A stretch of 64,000 nucleotides of DNA from Bradyrhizobium sp. STM 3843 (GTDB lineage: Bacteria; Pseudomonadota; Alphaproteobacteria; Rhizobiales; Xanthobacteraceae). The notes beneath the pieces are model-generated. The model saw nothing but the letters and a program-made list of their open reading frames with translations, was not told the DNA's origin and did not search any database. Made by a program: the position numbers and the translations under genes. Of the stretch, positions 16,433-25,054 are shown one piece after another (positions within the stretch are counted from its first letter, which is position 1; each line of letters begins with the position of its first letter). The DNA lies in the NCBI RefSeq assembly GCF_000239815.1, contig NZ_CAFK01000039.1, forward strand, positions 1 through 64,000. Direction: 5' to 3'.

Positions 16433-17028
16433 TGTGCTGCCTTCTGATCGAGGAACTTGTCGTTGGTGTCTTGAATGCCGTTCTGGATTTCGACGCGGCG
16501 AAGCCCAAGCACCGGTTCTCGCGCAACAATTGTGTCACCGATCGTGACACCTTGATAACGGCCGAGCAGTTCCTGCCCGGCCTTGATCAGCTGCGTGTTT
16601 CTGGCAACACAACCCTTGGTCGAGGCTTTGTAGGCCGTGGCCTCGCTTTCGAACTTGGCGCGCGCAGCATCCCTGTCGCGCGCGACATTCGCCGCCTCTT
16701 CATAGGCGCTCTTCCATTTCTCCAGCGTCTCGTCGCGCTCGGCGAGCCGCCGGTTGAACTCCTCCACCGCCTCGCGATGCTGCTTCTCGACCTGACGGAC
16801 CTCGGCCTTGGCGGCCTCGATCTGCACTTTCGCCGCCGCCTTCTCGCGCTCCGCCTCGGCGAGCTTGGCCTGCAGCTGCGCGCGCTGGTCTTCCAATTGC
16901 CGGGTCTGCAGCGTCGCCGCGCGCAGCGCCTCGCGCAGCTTGTCGGCTTCGGTTTCCGCGCGCGCCATCGTGATCTGCGAACACAACACGGCAGCAGCGA
17001 TCGTCAGGAGTATGATGCGCATCGTCAT
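16429..17028 (-). CDS. Secreted coiled-coil protein
   Basis: A 199-residue protein with a signal peptide (LLTIAAAVLCSQITMARAE). One long heptad-rich coiled coil follows (about residues 27-130), dense in Glu, Lys, Ala and Gln (EDQRAQLQAKLAEAEREKA, QIEAAKAEVRQVEKQHREA). The C-terminal part (GCVARNTQLIKAGQELLGRY) has a single Cys. The shape suggests a periplasmic spacer or adaptor. It is packed between the porin gene (two-base gap) and the parvulin gene (four-base overlap). The family is not recognised. Confidence 0.75.
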   Translation of the reverse strand: MTMRIILLTIAAAVLCSQITMARAETEADKLREALRAATLQTRQLEDQRAQLQAKLAEAEREKAAAKVQIEAAKAEVRQVEKQHREAVEEFNRRLAERDETLEKWKSAYEEAANVARDRDAARAKFESEATAYKASTKGCVARNTQLIKAGQELLGRYQGVTIGDTIVAREPVLGLRRVEIQNGIQDTNDKFLDQKAAQ

Positions 17029-17030
17029 GA

Positions 17031-18905
17031 TCAGAACTTCGCGTTGAGGTCGACTTGCAGTACGTCCACCGCATAAGGCAGGCCGCCGATATTATTGGCG
17101 CTCATCCACCGTATCGAGGCCCAGACATTCTCACTCAGGCCGACATTGCCTCCGATGAAATAGCCTTTGAGATTGGTGCCGCCGAGACCGAAATCGGGAT
17201 CGGTGAACGCATCGAGCGTGGCGTCGGATTCGAGATACTTATAGCCGACGTGCGCGTTCCAATCGCCGAAATGCTTGATCTCTCGGTTACCGACAGTGAC
17301 GCGCGTCATCCAACCCTTGTCGCCACCGTTGAAGGGACCAAACGTGCCATCCGAGGTTGGGGCACGGTTGTTGTAGATGTAGCCGGCGACGTTTCCTGGA
17401 AGTTGGGTTAGTCCCACCCCATTTGCCGTCAGAGCACGATTGAAGGCTGTGTTCCAGACAAACTCTCCGTCGACGACGATGTGATAGGGATGGAAATCAC
17501 CCATGTCGAGCGACCCGCTTGCAACAAGTGGCCGAAACTTCTGGACCAAGCCGAAATATTGAAAGAGAAAGTCATTGCCAAAATTGTTGTTGGTGCCGAG
17601 GCTACCAATGTTACGCAACGTCATATACGTATTGCCCTTTTGGGCGAAAAGCGGCCGGCTCAGATCGGTGTTGCAGCTGACCGAAGTATTGACGGGGAAG
17701 CACGCATCATCTGAGAGCTGCCCTTGAACATTCTCGAAATCGTAGAGCGCCGCAGCGACTCGAAATTCGTGAACAGGATCAAAACGAGAGGCGAATCCGA
17801 CCTGCGCACCAAACAGCCATTTGTCATGACTTTGAAACTTTGATGCCTCTGAGTTGATATTGGTCCCGGCATTGAAATCGGTATTAAAGGTTGGAAACGC
17901 CCCGATTACACCAAAGGGAGTGAATTCTTCCGAGAACCGGTACTTGCCCTGGAGCGCAACGCCATCGAAGCCGAGCTCACGGTACCAAACGAGATCCGTC
18001 GGCGACCAGAATGGATTGTCGAATCGACCGACCGAAGCGACCAGATCCTGCCCCCACGTCTCGTATTTGAGATAGCCTCGGTCGAGCCAGAGCTGATACT
18101 TCGAGAAATTCGAGCCGTTAGCTCCGAGCGTCTGATTGGTCGAGACGGGCGAATTGTCCTGTCCCGTGGCGATTCTCAAACCGGCACTAAAGCCGTTCGT
18201 TAAATCAGCGTCCATGCCCAATCTGGCGCGCAGCCGGACCTGGTTGCGATTTTGCGTAGTGTTATAGGTCGGCCAGTTATATGGATTAGTGTCTGCAGAA
18301 AGATCGTACGGTGAACCGGAGTTGATGGCGTTGAAATTGATTGCATCTGCTTGTGCGTTCCCAGCCGGAAAAAAGCTGCCCTGATAGCGGGCGCGGAAGT
18401 CGCCGTAGAAATGGATGCGCTGCGCCCACTCCGGATAAAGACCGGGTGAGGCCCAGTTCTCCTTCTCCGCCTTCGCCATGACCTCCTTCTTGATCTCCTC
18501 GCGCAGCTGCCGCTTGACGATCTCCGGCACGTAGGTGACGTGGCGCGTGCCCGGCGGCTCGGCCGCAGATGCCGCGGCGTTGGCCGCTTTCGCCGCCTCG
18601 TCCGCCTTGGCGGATGCATTCTTCGCCGCCTGCCGTGCCACATAGGCCTCGTCATCGGCTTGTTTGATCAGTGTCGCCGCCTGCTCTTCGGTGATGACGC
18701 CCTGCTTCACCAGCAGGTTGACGAGATTGATCGTTGCGTTCGGCGAGGTCGGCCTTGCGTCCGAAAGCCTCGGCCGTTTGCTGTCGGCTGGTGCGGCAGA
18801 CACTTGATCGCCCTGGCCAAACGCGGGCGCACCGCATGCAAGCGCAGCCAGCGAAACGGCGAGCATCAAACTGCGCCGGCGTGCGTTTGAAGTGAAGTCA
18901 ACCAT
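17031..18905 (-). CDS. Large putative outer-membrane porin with a coiled-coil N-terminus
   Basis: A 624-residue exported protein. The signal peptide ends near GAPAFGQ. Then comes a periplasmic stretch with LVKQGVITEEQAATLIKQAD and an Ala/Lys-rich coiled coil (residues 60-120). A beta-barrel begins at IHFYGDFRARYQGSFF near residue 165 and ends at the outer-membrane signature DVLQVDLNAKF with a terminal Phe. Features such as LRARLGMDADLTNGFSAGLR and VASVGRFDNPFW match the putative porin family (Porin_5-like). Base composition is less GC-rich than its neighbours. It lies 43 bases after tonB and probably forms a channel used by the locus. Confidence 0.82.
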   Translation of the reverse strand: MVDFTSNARRRSLMLAVSLAALACGAPAFGQGDQVSAAPADSKRPRLSDARPTSPNATINLVNLLVKQGVITEEQAATLIKQADDEAYVARQAAKNASAKADEAAKAANAAASAAEPPGTRHVTYVPEIVKRQLREEIKKEVMAKAEKENWASPGLYPEWAQRIHFYGDFRARYQGSFFPAGNAQADAINFNAINSGSPYDLSADTNPYNWPTYNTTQNRNQVRLRARLGMDADLTNGFSAGLRIATGQDNSPVSTNQTLGANGSNFSKYQLWLDRGYLKYETWGQDLVASVGRFDNPFWSPTDLVWYRELGFDGVALQGKYRFSEEFTPFGVIGAFPTFNTDFNAGTNINSEASKFQSHDKWLFGAQVGFASRFDPVHEFRVAAALYDFENVQGQLSDDACFPVNTSVSCNTDLSRPLFAQKGNTYMTLRNIGSLGTNNNFGNDFLFQYFGLVQKFRPLVASGSLDMGDFHPYHIVVDGEFVWNTAFNRALTANGVGLTQLPGNVAGYIYNNRAPTSDGTFGPFNGGDKGWMTRVTVGNREIKHFGDWNAHVGYKYLESDATLDAFTDPDFGLGGTNLKGYFIGGNVGLSENVWASIRWMSANNIGGLPYAVDVLQVDLNAKF

Positions 18906-18948
18906 TGGTCCCCTGTCCTTTTACTCGTCGTCTTTGTTAGTCAAATCA

Positions 18949-19695
18949 TCAGGTCGGCCGCCGCATGATGACGCGGGTGACGATCGGCATAGGCATGTCC
19001 TTGGGCGGAGGTTCGCGCAGCGTCAGGCGCGCCAGCTCGTCGCGGATCGCCGCGTCGAGCTCGGCGTCGCCGGTCGATGACACCAGCTGCACCCGGCTGA
19101 CCCGGCCGGTGCCTTGCGCCCACAACCGGATGCCAACCTGCAGGACCGCATTCCGCGTCCTATTGTTGCCGCGCAGCGCGGACTCCATTTGCGACTGAAC
19201 CTGCGAGGAGTACCAGCCCCAGCGGCTGCCGCCCCCGCCGCCTCCGAACGGACTGCCGCCGACCTTGCTGCCGAGATTGAACGAGTCACTCGGCCCGGTG
19301 GCCTTGGCGTCCAGCGCGAGAGGTCCGGGCGGCTCCTCGTTCTTGGCTTCCTTGACCGGCTCCTTCTCAGGCGGCTTTTCGAGCGGCTTCTCCTCCGTGA
19401 ACTTCTGCTCCGCTTCCTTCGGCTGCTCAATCATCTTCTGCTCGGGCGGCGGTGGAGGCGGCGGAGGTGGAGGTGGCGGCGGCGTGATGTTGACAATCGT
19501 GATCTCATGGATCTGGCGCGGCGGCGGCAGTTCGTCGCCGCCAAACAGCGAATAAGCCGCGCTCGCGACCAGCAGCACGACCACGAGCGCGGCGCCGTAG
19601 CGCAGGCCGGGATGGGCGAAAAAGCTGCGCAAGCCGCGGCTCTTGACTTCACCGGGTTCGGCTTCCAGCTCCCACTCGTCTCTGCGCCCGCTCAC
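18949..19695 (-). CDS. tonB: TonB-family energy transducer
   Basis: A 248-residue protein with one N-terminal membrane helix (YGAALVVVLLVASAAYSLF, about 33-51). A long Pro/Glu/Lys-rich periplasmic arm follows, including a run of 13 prolines and EKPLEKPPEKEPVKEAKN. A Gly-rich hinge leads to a C-terminal TonB domain at about 165-248 (RNAVLQVGIRLWAQGTGRVS, DAELDAAIRDELARLTL, PPPKDMPMP). It would carry proton-motive energy from the nearby ExbB and ExbD homologues to an outer-membrane protein. The ATG overlaps the stop of the preceding gene. Confidence 0.9.
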   Translation of the reverse strand: MSGRRDEWELEAEPGEVKSRGLRSFFAHPGLRYGAALVVVLLVASAAYSLFGGDELPPPRQIHEITIVNITPPPPPPPPPPPPPEQKMIEQPKEAEQKFTEEKPLEKPPEKEPVKEAKNEEPPGPLALDAKATGPSDSFNLGSKVGGSPFGGGGGGSRWGWYSSQVQSQMESALRGNNRTRNAVLQVGIRLWAQGTGRVSRVQLVSSTGDAELDAAIRDELARLTLREPPPKDMPMPIVTRVIMRRPT

Positions 19696-20186
19696 GCCAT
19701 GCCCCCGCCTTGGTCGGGCTCACCATGGCGCTCGGCCAGATATTGCAGGACGAACTTCACCAGCATGGTGAATTCGGGCGTCTCCAGCGTCAGCCGCGAT
19801 GCCGGAATGGCATCAATCTTCAAATGGAAGGTCGAGTCTTCGGCGTGGAATTCGACATAGGCATCGCGATCGATCGACAGCCGCGGCCGCGGGCTGCGCG
19901 ACATCGTCATCAGAAAAGGATCATCCGCAGCGTCTGACCGCATCACCCGCTCTCGCAGCGTGCTGGCGAGATTCACCAGCAACGCCTCGCCGCGGACTGG
20001 AAACGCCAGCACCGCCGCCTCGCTAGGCTCGACATGAGCGTCGACTGCAGCGGCGATAGCGACGGTGCTCACCACGGCCGGCCGGAATCTGGCGAGCGTA
20101 CGCAACAATGCGTGACGCATCTGCACCAGCACGCCGTCATGCAGGCCCTTGTGACCAATGGGAGTGTGATGGAATGGACTGCGCAT
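19692..20186 (-). CDS. Unknown cytoplasmic protein between exbD and tonB
   Basis: A 164-residue protein with no signal peptide or membrane helix. The visible pattern is a short alpha/beta start (ALLRTLARFRPAVVSTVAI) and a beta-rich end (MSRSPRPRLSIDRDAYVEF, DAIPASRLTLETPEFTMLV) finishing in a helix. I do not recognise the family. Its position, 16 bases after exbD and overlapping tonB by four bases, means it is co-translated with the energy module. It may regulate or assemble that module. Confidence 0.65.
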   Translation of the reverse strand: MRSPFHHTPIGHKGLHDGVLVQMRHALLRTLARFRPAVVSTVAIAAAVDAHVEPSEAAVLAFPVRGEALLVNLASTLRERVMRSDAADDPFLMTMSRSPRPRLSIDRDAYVEFHAEDSTFHLKIDAIPASRLTLETPEFTMLVKFVLQYLAERHGEPDQGGGMA

Positions 20187-20202
20187 CGGTCCGTATCACC
20201 CT

Positions 20203-20607
20203 CTATTTGACGAGCGGCTTGGTCGCGAGACCGACCTGCGTGAGGCCGATGCGACCCAACAGATCGAGCACGTCCATCACGCTCTGGTACTGGGCCTGGG
20301 CATCGCCGCGCAGCACCACCGGGAATTCCGGCGTCAAGGCTTTTTGCTGGATCAGCCGCTGCTCGAGCTCGGGCAGCGTCACCGGAATGGTGTCGAGGAA
20401 AATCTTGCCGTCATTGGCCACCGTGATGGCCTTGGTGGTCTGCGTCGCCAGGCTCGGCGCGGCAGATGCCTTGGGAAGATTGACCTTCTGCCCCTGCACC
20501 GTCGCCGTGGTCATGATGATGAAGATCACCAGGAGCACATAGGCCAGGTCCAACATCGGCGTGATGTTGATGTCGTCGTAAGGCTTGGAATCGGATTGGA
20601 CCTGCAT
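20203..20607 (-). CDS. exbD: ExbD/TolR-type proton-channel subunit
   Basis: A 134-residue protein with a short cytoplasmic start (DDINITPMLDLAYVLLVIF). Its single membrane helix holds the conserved Asp of the family (MLDLAYVLLVIFIIM, about 18-32). The periplasmic domain (ITVANDGKIFLDTIPVTL, PVVLRGDAQAQYQSVMDVL) matches ExbD/TolR. With the ExbB domain encoded five bases upstream it should form a proton-driven motor that energises TonB. The Asp and the length are normal. Confidence 0.93.
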   Translation of the reverse strand: MQVQSDSKPYDDINITPMLDLAYVLLVIFIIMTTATVQGQKVNLPKASAAPSLATQTTKAITVANDGKIFLDTIPVTLPELEQRLIQQKALTPEFPVVLRGDAQAQYQSVMDVLDLLGRIGLTQVGLATKPLVK

Positions 20608-20612
20608 CGCCC

Positions 20613-22622
20613 CTACTCCGCGGCCATCCGGTGATCGACCGGATCCGGCCGATCGGCGGAATAGATTTCCGCGATGCGGGTCACGAGTTCATCGACGAAG
20701 ACCTGCAGATCGCTGCTCAGATCCTTGATCTTCGAGATCAAATAGTTGTAGCCGAACAGCGCCGGGATGGCGACGCCGAGGCCGGCAACGGTGGCGACCA
20801 ACGCAGCCGCAATGCCGGGCGCGATCGCGTTGACATTGACGTCGCCGCTCGCGGCGATCGCCGCGAAGGTGATCATGACGCCGACGACGGTGCCGAGCAG
20901 ACCGAGGAACGGTCCGCCGGAGATCGCAATCGTCAGGATGACCATCATCCGGTTCAGCCGCTGCATCTCCTTGACGACCGCGCCGTCGAGCGCGGCACGG
21001 ATCGCGGCGATCGAGCTTCCCGACAGCACCAGCGCCGGCGTGCGCGCCGAGCGGCGGCGGATCTCGTCAGCGCAGACGTGGTAGATGCGATAGAGCGATG
21101 AAGAACGCAGCGTCGAGGCGTCGCGCGGCTTCAGCCGTCCTCCGAGGGTTGCGACCTCCTGCTCGGTGCCGTGACTGAGCAGGGTCAGATCGAAATCGAC
21201 GTCCCGGTAGCTGCGCAGGAAGCGCGTATTGGCGCGGGACTGGCGGCCGAGGAACGAGGCGCGGTCCAGCATCACCACCCAGCTGATCGCAGCCATCACC
21301 AGCAGAATGCCGATGACCACCCAGCCGTCGATCGTGACCGACTTCAGGATCACCGCGAAATAGCCAGACAGCCAGCTTGCGGTTTCCTCGTCGACGCTGA
21401 ACGAGATCAGCTTGCCTTGATCGGGTCCCTGGCCGATCGCCGCAAGACGGATGAAGCCCGCAGGCCGCGCCACCTTGCTGATCTGAAACTCGTCGATATC
21501 GCCGACAAAGCCCGCCATTGCGGCCGCCGCTGGTGCAGGCGCGGCCCCTGCACTCGCATCGGCAGGCGGCGTCGCTGTGCTTCCGTCGGCTGACGGCGCC
21601 GGCGATGTCGATGCCGCCGCCGCGGGAGCCACGGTGGAGGCGGCCGTGTCTCCGCCGACGAAAGCAAGCGTGTTGAGCGCGGGCAGCGTCGCGTCCAACG
21701 CGGCATAAGCATTGCCGTCAAGATAAAGCGTGACCTTGCCGCTGCCTGCGACGACGGCGACGTGGTGCCAGGAGTTGACCGGGATCGGCGCCGCCGTGGT
21801 GCTGCGCTGCGTAGCGCCGGCATTGCTGACTTCGACGAACGGCGCACCGCCGTCAAGGCCGATGACGAAGCCGTTCCCGCCGTCGCGGCGGCTATAGAGC
21901 GCCGCGTTCGGCTGTTGCGCGGCTGGCTTGGCCCACACCGACCAGGTCCAACCGGTCGCATCGCCTGCGATCGCGAGCGACGACGAGGACGGCAAGGTCA
22001 GCGGCGTTGCGCCATCGAGCCGCAGGCCGGTGCCGATCAGGGCGCCGTCCGAGGGCTGACCGACGCTCTGCGCATTATTGGCCCAGACCGTGGAGTCGAG
22101 CGCGGGCGTGCCGCGTTCGGTGAAATGATAGACGAGCTGCTGGTCCGTATCGTAGGTGCCCTTGGCATCGGCCACGGGCACCGCTTTCTTGTTGCCGTAG
22201 TAGAGCCAGAGCTCCGTCTTGGCGCCGGGCTGCAGGTTCGGCACCGAGACCCACACCAGGGCCTCGCCGAGCAGCGCATCAAATTTTTCGATATGAAACT
22301 TCAGCGGGGTCTTGTCGTCGCCGGCGACGAAGCGCAGATCGCTGCCGTCGTCCTTGGTGGCGCTGAAACGGAAATTGCCGGGATGCAGGCGCACCAGGAT
22401 CGGCGTGGTGCCGATCGGATCGGTGATGTTGGCGCCGGCTGCGCTGGCGTCGATCGTGATCTTCTTGCGCAGCTGCCATTCGTCGTTCCACCACGCTTTG
22501 GCCGGCGAGGCCGACAGCAGCGTCGCACCCACGACCGCGAGCGCGAATGTGCTCGCCGCTTTCCTTGCCACAGCCGCCAGGCACGACCCGGCCCAGAGCC
22601 TATCAATCCATCCGAGCGTCAT
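20613..22622 (-). CDS. DUF2341-LamG-ExbB/TolQ fusion protein
   Basis: A 669-residue protein in three parts. After a signal peptide (ending near SPAKA) comes a DUF2341-like domain (WWNDEWQLRKKITIDASAA, LWLYYGNKKAVPVADAK; about 45-170). A LamG-like jelly-roll follows (WTWSVWAKPAAQ, VNSWHHVAVVAG, FVGDIDEFQISKVARP; about 185-410) and carries a 50-residue Ala/Pro/Ser insertion. The C-terminal part (430-669) is ExbB/TolQ/MotA-like, with three membrane helices and the motif GPFLGLLGTVVGVM. A normal ExbB is about 240 residues, so the extra 400 residues put a carbohydrate-binding-like head in the periplasm. The ATG overlaps the tpsB stop. Confidence 0.88.
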   Translation of the reverse strand: MTLGWIDRLWAGSCLAAVARKAASTFALAVVGATLLSASPAKAWWNDEWQLRKKITIDASAAGANITDPIGTTPILVRLHPGNFRFSATKDDGSDLRFVAGDDKTPLKFHIEKFDALLGEALVWVSVPNLQPGAKTELWLYYGNKKAVPVADAKGTYDTDQQLVYHFTERGTPALDSTVWANNAQSVGQPSDGALIGTGLRLDGATPLTLPSSSSLAIAGDATGWTWSVWAKPAAQQPNAALYSRRDGGNGFVIGLDGGAPFVEVSNAGATQRSTTAAPIPVNSWHHVAVVAGSGKVTLYLDGNAYAALDATLPALNTLAFVGGDTAASTVAPAAAASTSPAPSADGSTATPPADASAGAAPAPAAAAMAGFVGDIDEFQISKVARPAGFIRLAAIGQGPDQGKLISFSVDEETASWLSGYFAVILKSVTIDGWVVIGILLVMAAISWVVMLDRASFLGRQSRANTRFLRSYRDVDFDLTLLSHGTEQEVATLGGRLKPRDASTLRSSSLYRIYHVCADEIRRRSARTPALVLSGSSIAAIRAALDGAVVKEMQRLNRMMVILTIAISGGPFLGLLGTVVGVMITFAAIAASGDVNVNAIAPGIAAALVATVAGLGVAIPALFGYNYLISKIKDLSSDLQVFVDELVTRIAEIYSADRPDPVDHRMAAE

Positions 22623-24340
22623 CAGAATTCACCCCAAAGCCGGAAATTGACGCGCGGGTCACCCGCGCGGGTATAAGTCTGGTTTGTCATCGGGACGGCC
22701 AGCACGACTACGCCATTGATCGAGTTGAAGAGCTTGAAGCGCGAGCCCAGGCCGTAGCTCCACAGGTCGAACTGTGAGAATTGCTCCGGCAAGCTGCGCT
22801 GCACGTTGACATGGCCGATGTCGGCAAAGGCAAACATCCGCCATTCGTTGAACGTGGTGAAGCGTGGCGTGCCCTTGCCGGTCTCGTCCTTCATCTGCTT
22901 CTGCAGCATCGCGCCAATATCGGGGCTGCGAATTTCCAGGTTGCCGATCACGCCGTCGTCGCCGAGCACCTCGGACTCCAGATAGCCGCGTACGGTATCG
23001 AGACCGCCGGCGCTGAGCTGCTCGCTCGAGACCAGCGGCCCATCGGCGATCTGGGTCTGCAGCCTGCCCCAGAACTGATAACCCTCGGGTAGCTCCTGGG
23101 TGTGCGACAGGTCGACGTTGAAATGCGTGAAGCTTGGCGAGGCATCGAACCTCTTGGCGTCGAACGCGAGCCGGTCGCTCGACAGCGGGCGCAGATTGTA
23201 GGTCAGCGTGGCGTTGAACTGGGTGGTGAACTTCTCATATTGGAACGTCGCGCCGTAAGTGCCGACGACCGGATAGTACGTGACCGGCGAGCCGAAGCTG
23301 GCGGAGCCGAGCTGCATCGTTGTCTGGTCGAAATGCTTGTAGTCGATACCGGCCGAGAAGGTGTGGAAGAAATGGTCGCGGCTCGGCAGAGTCATCACCG
23401 CGCGGCCGCCGATGATGTCACCCGGGCCGACGATATTGGTGCCGCCGACCGTTGCGACGTCGCTGCTCGACTTCACGCCGTAAAGCAGCACGCTCAGCCA
23501 ATCGATGTCCGTGTGGGCGAGATAGGAGGCGGAGAAGACTTCCGCGTCTTTCCGACGCTCCGGCGCGACCTGATAGGTGAAGCTGAAGGAGTGGCCGAGC
23601 TGCCAGAGATTGTCGTAATGCACGGTGGCGCTGACGCGCGTTGCAGTCGTGTTCGGCGACTGCCGATTGTTGACTTCGAGACTGCCGTGAATCGGCGGCT
23701 TGTCCTCGACGTTAAGGTCGACATCGACCGTTCCCGGCGTCACGCCCGCGCGCAAGGCGGGGGTGACGCGCCGATCCGGCCATTGGTTGAGCGCAACGAT
23801 GTCCTTGGTGACGTCGTTGAAGTTGGGCACCGTTCCCTCTTTGAGCGAAGGCGCCTTGTCCTTGATCTTGTCGAGATCGAAGTAGCGGGAATTCTTGACG
23901 CGCAGCCGCCCGACCTTGAGCTCGGTCACCCTGAGCACGACGACCTTCTGGTTTACGTTCTGCTGCGGCACGGCGACGCTGACGGTTTGAAAGCCCTTGT
24001 CGTGATAGGCTTTCTCCAGCGCGGCCCGCGCCTTCTCGACATCCTCCGAGGTCTTGTTCGGCCCGAGAAACGGATAGATCGCCTCTTCAATGTCGATCTC
24101 CGGCAGCTTGTCGGCGCCCTGAACCGCGAAATCGTCGATATCGAAATGTGCCAGCGGCTGCTGCGGCGCAGCCGCGCTCGCAGGCTTTTGCGCGCCTTGC
24201 GCCGGTGCGGCCGTCTCTGCCGATGCCGGCGCGACGGCGGCAAGACCGCCGACCAGCACCATCAGCGCCGGCTTCAGGCAAAGCACCGCCGTTCGGGCGG
24301 ACGCGAATCCACCACGCTTGAAATCTCGATCAGACTGCAC
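22622..24340 (-). CDS. ShlB/FhaC/HecB-type outer-membrane transporter (TpsB)
   Basis: A 572-residue Omp85-superfamily protein. After a signal region and an Ala/Gln-rich linker come two POTRA domains (HFDIDDFAVQGADKLPEIDI, LRVTELKVGRLRVKNSRYF) and then a 16-strand-type barrel. Family marks include the POTRA-2 motif ALNQWPDRRVTP and the barrel motif LDTVRGYLESE. It ends in a Phe (NFRLWGEF). Such pores export a large TpsA protein, but no TpsA gene lies in the window. A bipartite promoter-like motif precedes it at 24415-24447. The next gene, the ExbB fusion, overlaps its stop. Confidence 0.9.
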   Translation of the reverse strand: MQSDRDFKRGGFASARTAVLCLKPALMVLVGGLAAVAPASAETAAPAQGAQKPASAAAPQQPLAHFDIDDFAVQGADKLPEIDIEEAIYPFLGPNKTSEDVEKARAALEKAYHDKGFQTVSVAVPQQNVNQKVVVLRVTELKVGRLRVKNSRYFDLDKIKDKAPSLKEGTVPNFNDVTKDIVALNQWPDRRVTPALRAGVTPGTVDVDLNVEDKPPIHGSLEVNNRQSPNTTATRVSATVHYDNLWQLGHSFSFTYQVAPERRKDAEVFSASYLAHTDIDWLSVLLYGVKSSSDVATVGGTNIVGPGDIIGGRAVMTLPSRDHFFHTFSAGIDYKHFDQTTMQLGSASFGSPVTYYPVVGTYGATFQYEKFTTQFNATLTYNLRPLSSDRLAFDAKRFDASPSFTHFNVDLSHTQELPEGYQFWGRLQTQIADGPLVSSEQLSAGGLDTVRGYLESEVLGDDGVIGNLEIRSPDIGAMLQKQMKDETGKGTPRFTTFNEWRMFAFADIGHVNVQRSLPEQFSQFDLWSYGLGSRFKLFNSINGVVVLAVPMTNQTYTRAGDPRVNFRLWGEF

Positions 24341-24414
24341 GGACGCTCGCTCGTCTCCCGGACACGCGCATGAACTCGCAGCGGGATGCCGCGTTCATGG
24401 TGTCTTTGTTCAGA

Positions 24415-24447
24415 AGACGATTGGAGCGGGGCGAGACTGAATCGAAA
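24415..24447 (-). promoter_or_regulatory. Predicted ECF-sigma promoter of the tpsB operon
   Basis: On the minus strand the order is TTTCGATTCAGTC, 15 bases, CGTCT, about 75 bases before the tpsB ATG. The same 13-mer, spacer length and CGTCT recur at 26131-26163 before fecR, with unrelated spacer sequence. CGTC-like -10 elements are typical for ECF sigma factors. The adjacent FecI-like factor is the obvious candidate reader. Confidence 0.7.
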
Positions 24448-24549
24448 TTTTAACGAATGTGTGCGCGGCAGCGAAGCGCGCAGCCGGATCGTGATATTTG
24501 CGCAACGGCTGATCGCACGCCCTCCATGGGCGCAAGCGGATGGGACCCC

Positions 24550-24564
24550 GGAGAATTATTCTCC
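24550..24564. terminator. Small palindrome between the TonB-C-like gene and tpsB
   Basis: GGAGAATTATTCTCC is a perfect 15-base palindrome two bases after the upstream gene's stop, in an AT-rich pocket. It could be a weak terminator/attenuator that separates the regulatory genes from tpsB, or a protein-binding site. Confidence 0.35.
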
Positions 24565-24566
24565 AG

Positions 24567-25010
24567 CTACTTTATATTGAGCGAGAGCCGCAGATTCAGG
24601 GGCTGCAGAAGATCAGGTGGCGGAGGCACGCCAACCGTTCCACGTGTGAGGATGGTGCGCAGATCCCCGTCGGCCTGCGCGTTCTTCAGTGACGGAAAGG
24701 CCACCTTCTCGATCGTGCCATGCGGGCCGACCCAGGCCTGGACCGTGAAAACCTGCGGCGGCCCATCGGCTTTGTCACGGTGTTCGAGCACATAGCTCCG
24801 AAACCGATTTGAAACCTGGTCATCGGCGCTGATGCCGTCCTCGAAGTGACGCGTCACAAGCTTTGCAAACGCACCCCAGTGCGCCGGCGCAATCGTCGTC
24901 GGTTGATAGTCCTGCGCCTGGGCTGCATTGAAGGACCACAATAACCAGCAGCTCATCGCGACAACAGATGAGCCTGGACAGCTGAGCAACAATCCCGACG
25001 CCCGCCTCAT
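24567..25010 (-). CDS. Exported TonB-C-terminal-like protein without a membrane anchor arm
   Basis: A 147-residue protein whose ATG has an ideal site (GGAAGGAGG). A signal peptide or anchor ends near FNAAQAQ. The rest resembles a TonB C-terminal domain: FTVQAWVGPHGTIEKVAF, DGDLRTILTRGTVGVPPPP and LNLRLSLNIK parallel the TonB encoded at 18949. The long Pro-rich arm is missing. It follows fecR by 44 bases. It might pass a signal between the outer membrane and FecR, or compete with TonB. The assignment is by pattern only. Confidence 0.65.
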   Translation of the reverse strand: MRRASGLLLSCPGSSVVAMSCWLLWSFNAAQAQDYQPTTIAPAHWGAFAKLVTRHFEDGISADDQVSNRFRSYVLEHRDKADGPPQVFTVQAWVGPHGTIEKVAFPSLKNAQADGDLRTILTRGTVGVPPPPDLLQPLNLRLSLNIK

Positions 25011-25054
25011 GTCCGCCTCCTTCCCGGTCTCGAACCGCGCCCGTTCGATCGGAC

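Noticed and set aside
14684-16447. 587-codon plus-strand frame
   Set aside because: It lies over the parvulin and YbjN-like genes in the opposite direction; no motif.
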